Source of the DNA: Candidatus Caldipriscus sp. T1.2
GTDB lineage: Bacteria; Hydrothermota; Hydrothermia; LBFQ01
Direction of reading: 5' to 3'
Length of the DNA stretch: 25,845 nt
NCBI GenBank assembly: GCA_000980735.1
Contig: LBFQ01000028.1
Location: 4,638-30,482, forward strand
Part shown: one piece after another, positions 15,781-23,247 of the stretch
Layout of the letters: every line of letters begins with the position of its first letter
Position numbering within the stretch: the stretch's first letter is position 1
Program-made: the position numbers and the translations under genes
Notes under the pieces: model-generated
The model's database searches: none
Told to the model about the DNA's origin: nothing
The model's input: the letters and a program-made list of their open reading frames with translations, nothing else

Positions 15781-16177
15781 GATTTTGCAAGAGGCGATAA
15801 AGAACCTTGAAAATTCTTACGCTCCTTATTCAAAATTTAGGGTTTCCGCGTGCGCTATTATGGAAAACGAAAAGGGGGAAATTGGGAAATTCTTTGGTGT
15901 AAATATTGAGAACTCTTCCTATGGACTAACGGTTTGCGCGGAGAGGGTTGCCATTTTCAAAGGTGTCTCGGAGGGTTATAGAAAACTTTTAAGGGTCGTT
16001 TTGATAGCATCGAAGGATGGGGAGCTTGTTGAGGTTTATCCATGCGGGGCTTGTAGGCAGGTGATGTGGGAGTTTGGGGAAGAGGGGGTGGAGATATACA
16101 ATGGATTTAAAAAAATTAAGCTCGGGGAGCTGTTTCCGAGGGGGTTTAGGATAAGTTTTAAGGTACACGGCGTATAA
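15767..16177 (+). CDS. cdd: Cytidine deaminase
   Basis: This enzyme converts cytidine and deoxycytidine to the uridine forms in nucleotide salvage. The 136-residue chain matches the small homotetrameric class, with SYAPYSKFRVSA at the N-terminus, FGVNIENSSYGLTVCAERVA with Cys57-Ala-Glu59, and PCGACRQ with Cys93 and Cys96. Three Cys bind zinc and Glu59 is the proton shuttle. The best start is a TTG at 15767 that gives MNLDEILQEA; a longer reading of the same frame from 15530 would run antisense in sense through the barrel gene and adds no family-like sequence. It overlaps the preceding gene by 14 nt. Confidence 0.93.
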   Translation: MNLDEILQEAIKNLENSYAPYSKFRVSACAIMENEKGEIGKFFGVNIENSSYGLTVCAERVAIFKGVSEGYRKLLRVVLIASKDGELVEVYPCGACRQVMWEFGEEGVEIYNGFKKIKLGELFPRGFRISFKVHGV

Positions 16178-16191
16178 GGGGGGCATTACAT

Positions 16192-16355
16192 GACCTCACG
16201 GGATCTATGGGTGATGAGCTCTCGTACGCACAAGCCAAAATATCCGACATAAGTTCGGCGTTGCCTCACACTCGGATTATCCCTATTATTACAGCTATTG
16301 CGGATATTATACCATCCTAGTTGCGGAAGGTTATAAGGTGAGGTTTAGGAAATAA
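16192..16355 (+). pseudogene. Remnant of a von Willebrand factor A domain gene
   Basis: One frame (16192-16252) encodes DLTGSMGDELSYAQAKISD, which carries the DxTGS metal-site (MIDAS) motif of VWA domains. A second frame (16254-16355) then encodes FGVASHSDYPYYYSYCGYY, which resembles the next conserved strand of the same domain. The pieces are joined by a frameshift, and the roughly ten residues usually between them are missing. No start or signal peptide is present and the remnant runs 25 nt into the convergent receptor gene. It is a decayed fragment left between two live genes. Confidence 0.6.
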
Positions 16356-18094
16356 ACCCTTCCGGGTTGGGGGATGGTCCTTGGGGATGTGGGCTCTATA
16401 TAAACTTCGTTGAGGAGGTTGTTTATCCCAAACGAGAGAGTTAAAAATCTCCAGGAAGTTGATATGGAAAGATTTATTACTTGGAAACCTGCGGAATTCC
16501 ACCTGTAGTATGGGGAAAACTTGAAGGAGAATAGGGAAAATTCTGCGGAAACGAAAGCCTCGGGCTTTGGTACGTTAGGGATCGGGACGTTGAGCCTCGG
16601 GTAATAAGCCCCAAATTTCAGGATGTTCCTTCCGAAGATAACGTTAGATTCAAACTCAACGCCCGATATATCCGCATAGTTTTTATTCTCCCACCTGAAA
16701 GTATCCGCTATTATCTGCTTTGGGTATATATAGTTGAAGACCCGGTTGTAGTATGGGTTTATAGATAGGATGATATTTTTTAGGTTTGCGGATAGGGAAA
16801 TTTGGAGCTCGTAGGATTCCTCGGGTTTTAGGTTGGGATTTCCTATGTCGTACCTTCCGAGGGCGTGATGATAACCCGTGAAGAATTTCTCGTATAAATC
16901 CGGGATCCTGTAGGACTTTGATAGTGATATTGAAGTCTTAAAGTTTTCAAAATGGTAATCCCCAACAAGCAAAAATCCGTAGAGGAAGGGATGATCTCCA
17001 AACTGAAGGTTTATCCCACCCGTAAGGTGTAGATCTTCCCTCTCCAATATGGAATACCTTAAGGATGTGAAGAGATATTTGAGGATATCCCCCGTGTGGA
17101 ACTTACCGTACCAAGCCCTTGAGTATATCCCGAAACGGTTTATATCCCTTGAAAGGACCAACTGAAAGCTTTCCTCCTTAAGGATGGTTCTTTCTTCGTG
17201 CAAAAGTCTATGTTCGTGCGCAAGTTCCCTTTGGTCGCTAAGCTGATAGGAAAAGCCAAAGGGTTCAAACTTTAAGAACGTGATAAGGAAGAGGTTTTGG
17301 GATTGGGCATCCTCAAGGGGAATTCCGTACCATTGAAACTTGGAAAATGCTCCCACTTGGAAATTCCCATAAAAGAGCTTTAATTTACCGAAAAGGGCGG
17401 TATCCCAGGAGTTCTCAACGTAATTCCCGAAACCCTTAAATCCCCCCAAGATGTCAAAACCAAAATCCCCTCCCTTTGAAAGGTTAAGATCCGTGTATAA
17501 ACCCAAATTGCCAATGTTTAGGTTAAACTTAGGCTTAAAACCACCATAAGGTCTTTCACCTTCAATTATTACCGCACCACCCATAGAGTTCCCACCGAAA
17601 ATACCGCTTGATGAACCCTTGATTATCCCAACGTTCTCGTTGGTAGGAAGCACACCCATAGGGTGATCCTCCGATCCGGACTGATCCGAGATTAGGAAGC
17701 CTTCAAAGAAAACCTCGTACCTCTTCCTGTCAAACCCCCTTATGTTGAGCTTGGAAAGGGCGGATGTTCCGTAAGCTGAAACCCCAACCTCCTCTATCCT
17801 GTAAGGTTGATAAAAGTTTCCCTTTTCCGAAGATACCGCCTTAACCTTAACTTCCACAGGATGAAGCTGTATTGGAGAGGACCTTAAAACCACTTCTCCC
17901 TTGAAAGGTCCCCTGTAGGGTAAATACCCGATCCTGCTTACGTACAGGCTATCTCCCCCTTTAACCTCCACGCAACCGTCCCCACCCGTTAAACCCCAAT
18001 CAATATTCGTCTTTACATAAGCGCCGTATATGGGGTTTCCCCCCTCATCCTTAACGCAAACCTTAATTTGCCCCGTTAAAGCTATCAAAAGCAT
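16331..18094 (-). CDS. TonB-dependent outer-membrane receptor
   Basis: The 587-aa product has an N-terminal carboxypeptidase-regulatory-like domain (KVCVKDEGGNPIYGAYVKT, about 10-75). A plug domain follows with LSKLNIRGFDRKRYEVFFEGF and GVLPTNENVGIIKGSSSGIFGGNSMGGAVII. The rest is a C-terminal 22-strand-type barrel (SKSYRIPDLYEKFF, NPNLKPEESYELQIS, FGINNLLNEVY) ending in a hydrophobic strand. Such receptors import metal chelates or other scarce substrates using the proton gradient. The barrel is on the short side. The signal peptide is remarkably brief (MLLIALTGQ). A strong AGGAGG site lies 6 nt before the ATG. The upstream small His/Cys-rich gene hints at metal uptake, but the substrate is unknown. 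Confidence 0.93.
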   Translation of the reverse strand: MLLIALTGQIKVCVKDEGGNPIYGAYVKTNIDWGLTGGDGCVEVKGGDSLYVSRIGYLPYRGPFKGEVVLRSSPIQLHPVEVKVKAVSSEKGNFYQPYRIEEVGVSAYGTSALSKLNIRGFDRKRYEVFFEGFLISDQSGSEDHPMGVLPTNENVGIIKGSSSGIFGGNSMGGAVIIEGERPYGGFKPKFNLNIGNLGLYTDLNLSKGGDFGFDILGGFKGFGNYVENSWDTALFGKLKLFYGNFQVGAFSKFQWYGIPLEDAQSQNLFLITFLKFEPFGFSYQLSDQRELAHEHRLLHEERTILKEESFQLVLSRDINRFGIYSRAWYGKFHTGDILKYLFTSLRYSILEREDLHLTGGINLQFGDHPFLYGFLLVGDYHFENFKTSISLSKSYRIPDLYEKFFTGYHHALGRYDIGNPNLKPEESYELQISLSANLKNIILSINPYYNRVFNYIYPKQIIADTFRWENKNYADISGVEFESNVIFGRNILKFGAYYPRLNVPIPNVPKPEAFVSAEFSLFSFKFSPYYRWNSAGFQVINLSISTSWRFLTLSFGINNLLNEVYIEPTSPRTIPQPGRVYFLNLTL

Positions 18095-18100
18095 CTTCCA

Positions 18101-18106
18101 CCTCCT
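18101..18106 (-). promoter_or_regulatory. Shine-Dalgarno AGGAGG of the receptor gene
   Basis: On the minus strand AGGAGG lies 6 nt before the ATG at 18094. It is the clearest ribosome-binding site in the window and belongs to a gene inside a transcript, in contrast to the first genes, which lack one. Confidence 0.8.
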
Positions 18107-18147
18107 TTTTTAAAGCCAAAAACCTAAAGGGTTAAAGGGTTGGGAAT

Positions 18148-18414
18148 TTAAGAAATCAATGGGGGAGCCCTCGTTAAGGGATTAACTGGAATTTCAAACT
18201 CACAAAAATGGAAAATTTTTAAATTTCTTTCTTCCCTTGAAAGATCTTGTGATTTATCCAAAATAACCTCGGGGATCTCCGTAGGTGCTTGAGGGTTCAG
18301 GGATAAGATGTATGCGGGGCAGTTTTGCGATTCAAATACCCCCGTATGATTATGAAAGTTTGAGAGGAATAGGTTCCCCAGAAATACCCCAAGCGTTATT
18401 AAAAGTCTGATCAC
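18148..18414 (-). CDS. Small exported His/Cys protein upstream of the receptor
   Basis: The 88-residue protein begins with a hydrophobic signal (residues 2-18), followed by FHNHTG (His21, His23), then NCPAYIL (Cys32) and FHFC (His69, Cys71). Small secreted proteins with a His-rich stretch and a CP motif often accompany metal-related TonB receptors, so metal sensing or binding is a reasonable guess, but I do not recognise the family. The start is GTG, 11 nt after a TATAAT. The receptor gene follows after 53 nt with a strong ribosome-binding site, so the two probably share one transcript. Confidence 0.6.
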   Translation of the reverse strand: MIRLLITLGVFLGNLFLSNFHNHTGVFESQNCPAYILSLNPQAPTEIPEVILDKSQDLSREERNLKIFHFCEFEIPVNPLTRAPPLIS

Positions 18415-18425
18415 CTTAGTCGTGT

Positions 18426-18431
18426 ATTATA
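18426..18431 (-). promoter_or_regulatory. -10 box TATAAT, 11 nt before GTG
   Basis: A perfect TATAAT on the minus strand lies 11 nt before the GTG at 18414, within a 35-bp divergent spacer. It is the probable promoter of the small protein-receptor pair. Confidence 0.55.
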
Positions 18432-18437
18432 CGCTGG

Positions 18438-18443
18438 TAGAAT
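18438..18443 (+). promoter_or_regulatory. -10-like box TAGAAT, 6 nt before ATG
   Basis: TAGAAT lies 6 nt before the ATG at 18450 and only 6 bp from the opposing TATAAT, so polymerases at the two promoters would exclude each other. Its TAG also blocks any longer N-terminus for the downstream gene. Confidence 0.55.
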
Positions 18444-18449
18444 TACCCG

Positions 18450-19613
18450 ATGTTCCCATTTATCCCGGATACCCTTGAGGTTGAAAGTTTCCAAAGCTTC
18501 ACATATCAAGCTATAAACATAAACGCCTGTTACAGGTACGAGCTTGAGGCTTTACCCTTCCTTACCCCGGATCAGATAGACCTGATCCTTTCAAGGAGAC
18601 CCTACAAAGACTGGGAGGATATGCTCAGAAAGACTAGGATAAAGGAGCATGAAGTTGAATACTTGAAAAACTTTGTGTATTTTGGAGGGGAGAGGTATTA
18701 CAAGATTTTTTTGAGGGTAGGATCTTCGGGCGCAAGGTTCTCTTCTTCGGGTAAATACGAGGATTTGTCTTATAACCTTTATTGGGGGAAGGAGCCCTCA
18801 TTTTTCTTCTTAAAGGATGGGTTCTTTAGGTTGTTCTTTGGGAATTCAAAGGTTTTTTCACCTTTGGGATTTGCTGGATATGGGGGATATTATTCAAACA
18901 GAGGGGGTTTGGGTTTCGTATATAACTCCGAGCCATCCTTGGGTTTTGGATTGGGAAAGCTCCTTCTAAAGTTTTCGGAAAACGGGCTTATAGGGGGTTA
19001 TTTGGGTGATGGGGGAGGGGTTTTAATAACCCGTTCGGAGGTCCTTGGTGCGGTATCCTATATAAACTATGGTCCTTTTTCCCTTGAGGGTGCCCTTTCA
19101 AAGGGCGCTTTCGGTTTTGGCGTCAAGGGGTACGCAAAGGAGGGGGGATTCTTTATTAAAATATTCAGGGGAAGTCCCTTTTGGAAGGAGGGGAGTCAAA
19201 GGGAGGGTTTTTCCCTATGGTATAGATGGAGTTTAGCGGATTTTAAAATCGGCTTTAGGATCTCTTCGGAAAACAGGAGGTTTTATTTGAATTTCGTTAA
19301 AGATAAGGGTTCCCTGAGGGTTGAGTACTTTCAGGTTCCAAGAATGAGCATAAATTATGGGGGACTTTCCGCTGGGATATGTAAAGGGTGTGCCTTTGTG
19401 GGGTTAAAGTATCGGATGTTTTGGGTAAGGTTATACTCTTTTACGGAAAGCGGTTTAAAGTTTTACGAGGACGCCTATTCCTCAAGGGTATTCACCTCAA
19501 AAGTGGGGTATAGATTTTCTTCGGGTTTTAGGTATAAAAACTTTGGGGCATATATATCCAAAGATGGTAGTGGTGTGAGGTGGGAAAGTTGGTTTTTTAC
19601 GACCTTGCGATGA
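18450..19613 (+). CDS. HhH-domain plus beta-barrel-like protein
   Basis: Residues about 20-78 form a ComEA-like helix-hairpin-helix pair (ININACYRYELEALPFLTPD, then RRPYKDWEDMLRKTRIKEHE). The remaining 300 residues are Gly/Phe/Tyr-rich alternating strands typical of an outer-membrane barrel (GFAGYGGYYSNRGGLGFVYN, FGFGVKGYAKEGGFFIKIF). I recall proteins joining these two parts in Bacteroidetes-like bacteria, where they carry signal peptides. Here the ATG gives MFPFIPDTLEV with no signal, and an in-frame TAG 12 nt upstream rules out extension. The role is unknown; HhH domains usually bind DNA, though in this setting the domain may only be structural. Its end overlaps the convergent gene by 17 nt. 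Confidence 0.72.
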   Translation: MFPFIPDTLEVESFQSFTYQAININACYRYELEALPFLTPDQIDLILSRRPYKDWEDMLRKTRIKEHEVEYLKNFVYFGGERYYKIFLRVGSSGARFSSSGKYEDLSYNLYWGKEPSFFFLKDGFFRLFFGNSKVFSPLGFAGYGGYYSNRGGLGFVYNSEPSLGFGLGKLLLKFSENGLIGGYLGDGGGVLITRSEVLGAVSYINYGPFSLEGALSKGAFGFGVKGYAKEGGFFIKIFRGSPFWKEGSQREGFSLWYRWSLADFKIGFRISSENRRFYLNFVKDKGSLRVEYFQVPRMSINYGGLSAGICKGCAFVGLKYRMFWVRLYSFTESGLKFYEDAYSSRVFTSKVGYRFSSGFRYKNFGAYISKDGSGVRWESWFFTTLR

Positions 19614-19893
19614 CGGAAAGGAGATAATTTCTTGTATATGGTTCAACGTCAAAGAAGAAGGCTTTTTTGGGCCTTAAATTGTATTTTTTCAGAAACCTAG
19701 CTATCTTTTCTGCCAAACTGCCGAACACTATTACCTCCTCAAAATTACCCGCAAAATCCAAAGGAAACTTTGATTTTAAACCATCAAGGTTTATAACTAT
19801 AGTTTTGTGATCGTAAGGATGGTTTGATAGGTATATCTTGGGGCTGATCGCTTCTATATTGATTGGGGGAGAAATATATGGTTTTGTTCTCAT
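19597..19893 (-). CDS. TrmA-like protein, C-terminal part after a frameshift
   Basis: This frame (98 aa from a nominal ATG) continues the protein that starts at 20626 after a frame break near 19870-19880. The upstream frame reads ENKTIYFSPNQY while this one reads ISPPINIEAISPKIYLSNHP, and the two join naturally at a run of five C (minus strand) if one C is missing. The segment would be the end of a SAM-dependent methyltransferase domain, but I do not see the SCNP-type catalytic Cys motif of TrmA/RlmD enzymes; VIVFGSLAEKIARFL occupies that place. The nominal ATG is probably not used. Confidence 0.6.
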   Translation of the reverse strand: MRTKPYISPPINIEAISPKIYLSNHPYDHKTIVINLDGLKSKFPLDFAGNFEEVIVFGSLAEKIARFLKKYNLRPKKAFFFDVEPYTRNYLLSVIARS

Positions 19894-20626
19894 CTATCTC
19901 CCTAACATTCAGGGCGTGCTCGTCCACATAAGTCAGAACAGATTCAAGGGGAAAGGTTATACCCGTTCCCACCGCCAAAACCTCCCTATAACCCGAGAAA
20001 ACATCCCAAATTTCGGGGATTATATGTAAATTATCCGAATAATAGCCGAAGGGTGAAACCCTGAAAGATTTTCCCCCTACCCTGACTCCCAAAAACATCT
20101 CACCCCTTCCCCCGAGTAACCTACCTTCCTTCAAGAACCACCAAACCCCAACAAAATTCCTATTTTCGTCAAGGATCTCAAAGGTAAATTCCTTTAGGAA
20201 TAGCTCTTTCTTTAGATTTACGGATAATACAAGTAAATCCCCATCGGTTAAAACCGTCAAACTCTCAAGCTTCCCTATACCCTCCACGGGATCCCATGTG
20301 GATATTTGTGTGGATCCAAATTTATCCGCAAGAAATTGTAAGTTTTCGTTTATTTTCGGATTTAATATTGGGCATAAATCTATCCAAAAAACGGAATCCT
20401 TTGATTGGGTATATCCAAGGAGAAACCTTCCCGTTCCTAACCTCTTCGCCCTTAAATTTACCCTAAACTTATAAAATTTATCCTTTGGAGAAGGAACAAC
20501 CTTGGGATCTATATCAAGGAATTTTCTAACAAGGTTTGCCTTTACCCTTACGCTTTCCTCATACCTAAGGTCCTGATAAAGACAAACGGGGCAGTTTTTG
20601 AAGTACCTACAGAAGGGAACTCCCAC
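19784..20626 (-). CDS. TrmA/RlmD-family (m5U methyltransferase-like) protein, frameshifted
   Basis: Family members methylate C5 of a uridine in tRNA or 23S rRNA and often hold a [4Fe-4S] cluster. The cluster ligands are visible here as Cys6, Cys12 and Cys15 (CRYFKNCPVC) and Cys85 (WIDLCPIL). The RNA-binding beta region follows, then VSPFGYYSDNLH, which corresponds to the entry of the methyltransferase domain. That domain is poorly conserved: AVGTGITFPL stands where a DLYCGxG loop is expected. The frame after about residue 250 (SPNQYRSDQP onward) is spurious because of a frameshift; the real chain continues in the other frame to 19597, about 343 aa in all. The GTG start abuts the stop of the lamin-tail gene. 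Confidence 0.75.
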   Translation of the reverse strand: MGVPFCRYFKNCPVCLYQDLRYEESVRVKANLVRKFLDIDPKVVPSPKDKFYKFRVNLRAKRLGTGRFLLGYTQSKDSVFWIDLCPILNPKINENLQFLADKFGSTQISTWDPVEGIGKLESLTVLTDGDLLVLSVNLKKELFLKEFTFEILDENRNFVGVWWFLKEGRLLGGRGEMFLGVRVGGKSFRVSPFGYYSDNLHIIPEIWDVFSGYREVLAVGTGITFPLESVLTYVDEHALNVREIDENKTIYFSPNQYRSDQPQDIPIKPSLRSQNYSYKP

Positions 20627-21043
20627 CTATCTCCTTGGACCGAAAAGAGCCTTTATTTTACCCCAGGATTGTTCGTCAAGGGAAGAGGGAAGCTCGTTTT
20701 TCCTTCCCGGAGTTGGTACGAGGAATATCCTGAAACCTCCGCTACCATCCGGATATCTACCCACGCTACCCGAACTCGGAAGGGAGATCCAAGAGTATGA
20801 GTCTAAGGTTATGGAGCCGTTCTTTAAGGAGACGCTATCCGAATTCATACTTAAACCTATGTGAAAAACCTTATATTCCCCAGAATTTATCACACCAGAC
20901 AAAGGCAAAACCCTATTTTTTGTCACCAAAAAATAACCATTCAAATTTTCGGGAGAATTCCCGTTATTAAAAATCTCAACCCAACCCGAATCCTGCCCTA
21001 CGCTCCCCACCTCATTTATTACTAAGGATAACAAAAGGAGCAT
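20627..21043 (-). CDS. Lamin-tail-domain (LTD) exported protein
   Basis: The 138-residue product is essentially one LTD domain: INEVGSVGQDSGWVEIFNNG, NLNGYFLV, INSGEYKVF, DSVSLKNGSITLDSYSW and the closing RYPDGSGGF and PTPGRKN motifs. Bacterial LTD domains occur in secreted and surface proteins and may aid binding or anchoring; the role here is unknown. I choose the ATG at 21043, giving a very short hydrophobic leader (MLLLLSLV), because a TATAAT lies 9 nt before it. A longer frame from 21154 would run through that promoter and overlap the Argonaute gene. The stop TAG is followed directly by the next GTG. Confidence 0.8.
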   Translation of the reverse strand: MLLLLSLVINEVGSVGQDSGWVEIFNNGNSPENLNGYFLVTKNRVLPLSGVINSGEYKVFHIGLSMNSDSVSLKNGSITLDSYSWISLPSSGSVGRYPDGSGGFRIFLVPTPGRKNELPSSLDEQSWGKIKALFGPRR

Positions 21044-21052
21044 TACACGGAT

Positions 21053-21058
21053 ATTATA
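21053..21058 (-). promoter_or_regulatory. -10 box TATAAT, 9 nt before ATG of LTD gene
   Basis: A perfect TATAAT on the minus strand lies 9 nt before the ATG at 21043. It supports the short form of the lamin-tail protein. Confidence 0.55.
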
Positions 21059-21088
21059 AGGGGGACAAATTTGGAAATGTTCATTCCT

Positions 21089-21094
21089 TAAAAT
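21089..21094 (+). promoter_or_regulatory. -10-like box TAAAAT, 8 nt before ATG of Argonaute
   Basis: TAAAAT lies 8 nt before the ATG of the Argonaute gene and no Shine-Dalgarno sequence separates them. The gene thus has the same start architecture as the resident genes despite its different codon use. Confidence 0.5.
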
Positions 21095-21102
21095 AACGGG
21101 AC

Positions 21103-23247
21103 ATGGAAAATGTGAAAGTTGATATCTTTTTTGTGAAAACGGATAGTATAACAAATTTGTACGCTTATAAGGTAGAGCTAACCACTATTAGTGAAGAAAA
21201 GAAAGGGGAGGAAATGAATAAAATCTTAAACGCTCTACCGTACTATTTAAGAAGACGGGGTGGGCACTGGGCAAGGGATGGAAATTTTATAATCTCGGAT
21301 GTTGAGATGGATGATGAGGAGATTAAAAATATACTTCGAGAGCTAAGAGAAAATGAAAAGTTTCGATTTTTAAAGGGGATAGAAAGGGTTCAAGATTGGA
21401 AACCAGAAGCAAGTTCTTACGCAGTTTTTGTGGCTAGGGGGTTAAGCGAGGATGAGGAAGTGGAGAAAGAAATTAAACGAGGTTTGAAAAAAGTCGGAAA
21501 ATCTTACGAAAACAGAAAGGGAAAGATTGAAGTAAGGCGGAACTGCAAGATTATAGCTCTGGTCATAGTTGGAAAGCCAGCCATAGGGATATTAATAGAT
21601 TCGGAGATAGTTTCGGGGATCACACTAAAGGATTTCTTAAGGGAGAATGGGATAAGTGTTGAAGATTTCATTAACAAAGAACCTTATAAAGAATGGAAGG
21701 TGAAGGATAAAGAAACTAACCTTGTAGGAAGGGTAATCAGTGTAATTGGAACTATGAAGGAAAAGAGGGATGAACTTGTGAAGAAAGCCACAATACCAGG
21801 CAGGAAGGAAAGGTACGAACGAATCCCTGATGATGAGGAGGTGGTAGTTGTAGAAACGGAAGATAAAAAACGGTACAATTACCCCATTTCCGAGCTTTTG
21901 ATCTCTATTAACTCCGGGAATATAAAGTATTTTGTTGATGAGAAAACCAAGAATAACATCTTTAAGGATCTGAAAATAGAACCCAAGGAAAGGATGGAAA
22001 TGGTTGACGCGGTAGTACAACCCTTAAAGAATAGGGGATGGATAGAGGGAGAAAGGATAAGTGATAAAGAGTATCCGCATATTTTTGTAAAGCCAGAGCC
22101 TAAGAAAAGGTATTTTCCTCCAGTCCTTATTGGTGGTGGTAAAATTGTGGAGAGGAAGGGTGACATATATAGACAAATACTCCATAATGGGATATACCAG
22201 ATGTTTAATAAGAATCTAAAGATAGCATTTTCGGTATTTGGCGAAACAAAAGGTTATGATGATTTGAACAAGTTTATTGAAACGTTGAAAAAGGATATTA
22301 AAAATCTAGGCTTCGAGTTGGATTGTGTGTATGAGAATTTTCAAAAGCCAGAAGATATAAAGGAAGAAATAGAAAAGATAAAGGAAACTGGAGCGGATAT
22401 ACTGGTGGCTTTTATAGAAGATGATGAGTATGAGCTTGATGACAATTCTGAGTCTGATATTTACAACGAAATAAAGAGGTATTCATTACAGGATCAAATT
22501 CTCCAAACTCAGGTTATAACTTTTAAAACTTTGAGAGAAAGAGGGCAATACATATTAGGCAACGTGGTTTTGGGTATTCTGGCTAAAACTGGGAACAAAA
22601 CTTTTATATTTGCGGAGCCTATTCTCGGTATTGATGCCATTGTTGGGTTTGATGTAACAAGAAGAAAGAAGAAAAAAGGTCAAGGGACGATCAACTACGC
22701 TGCGGGGGTTAGGATATACCAGTCAAATGGGGAACTTTTAAAATATAAACTGACTACTTCTCAGCTCGAAGGTGAAACTATACCAGGCAATATCCTTGAC
22801 AACCTTTTAAGAGATATAAAAGGTCAAAAGGTGGTGATTCATAGGGATGGTAGATTTCCCCAAGATGAGATAAAGGTACTTAAAGAGATGGGGGAAAAGC
22901 TCAAGACAAAATTCTATCTTGTTGAGGTTATAAAGTCTGGGGCACCGAGGATATACGCTGAGAAAAAAGGAACATGGGTAAAGATAAACGAAAATGAGGC
23001 TTACCTTTTAACTACGAGTAGAACTCAGGGAACTCCCGTACCTATAGTCGTAAGATTACCAGAAATTTACGAAGATTTTAGCATTGAAGACGCGGTTATC
23101 TCTATCACATCTATGACCCTATTACACTGGGGTTCCATAAAACCCCCGAGGCTTCCCGTCACCACCCATTATGCGGACAAGATAGGGCAATTCCTTTTAG
23201 AGGATATAATAAGCGATTTGGAAGGAAATATACCCTTTTGGCTATGA
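21103..23247 (+). CDS. ago: Long prokaryotic Argonaute, catalytically intact
   Basis: At 714 aa this is a long (N-PAZ-MID-PIWI) prokaryotic Argonaute, which uses short guide nucleic acids to cut matching DNA or RNA. Approximate layout: N domain 1-155, PAZ 160-270, MID 370-505 (YNEIKRYSLQDQILQTQVITF and ILAKTG as the guide 5'-end pocket), PIWI 506-714. The PIWI tetrad is visible as Asp517 (GFDVTR), Glu558 (LEGETIPG; Glu556 is the alternative), Asp582 (HRDGRF) and Asp692 (HYADKIG), so slicing should be possible. The chain ends in a hydrophobic PFWL, as expected for a C-terminus that helps hold the guide phosphate. Length and motif spacing resemble Aquifex aeolicus Ago. Arg codons include CGA and CGG several times, unlike the AGG-dominated neighbours, suggesting transfer. 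Its TGA overlaps the peptidase ATG. Confidence 0.93.
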   Translation: MENVKVDIFFVKTDSITNLYAYKVELTTISEEKKGEEMNKILNALPYYLRRRGGHWARDGNFIISDVEMDDEEIKNILRELRENEKFRFLKGIERVQDWKPEASSYAVFVARGLSEDEEVEKEIKRGLKKVGKSYENRKGKIEVRRNCKIIALVIVGKPAIGILIDSEIVSGITLKDFLRENGISVEDFINKEPYKEWKVKDKETNLVGRVISVIGTMKEKRDELVKKATIPGRKERYERIPDDEEVVVVETEDKKRYNYPISELLISINSGNIKYFVDEKTKNNIFKDLKIEPKERMEMVDAVVQPLKNRGWIEGERISDKEYPHIFVKPEPKKRYFPPVLIGGGKIVERKGDIYRQILHNGIYQMFNKNLKIAFSVFGETKGYDDLNKFIETLKKDIKNLGFELDCVYENFQKPEDIKEEIEKIKETGADILVAFIEDDEYELDDNSESDIYNEIKRYSLQDQILQTQVITFKTLRERGQYILGNVVLGILAKTGNKTFIFAEPILGIDAIVGFDVTRRKKKKGQGTINYAAGVRIYQSNGELLKYKLTTSQLEGETIPGNILDNLLRDIKGQKVVIHRDGRFPQDEIKVLKEMGEKLKTKFYLVEVIKSGAPRIYAEKKGTWVKINENEAYLLTTSRTQGTPVPIVVRLPEIYEDFSIEDAVISITSMTLLHWGSIKPPRLPVTTHYADKIGQFLLEDIISDLEGNIPFWL

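Noticed and set aside
15530..16177. Longer 215-aa form of cytidine deaminase
   Set aside because: The extra 79 residues overlap the barrel-like gene and resemble no deaminase extension; the TTG at 15767 gives a normal-length enzyme.
20627..21154. Longer N-terminus for the lamin-tail protein starting at 21154
   Set aside because: It would run through the TATAAT at 21053-21058, overlap the start of the Argonaute gene and hide the hydrophobic leader.
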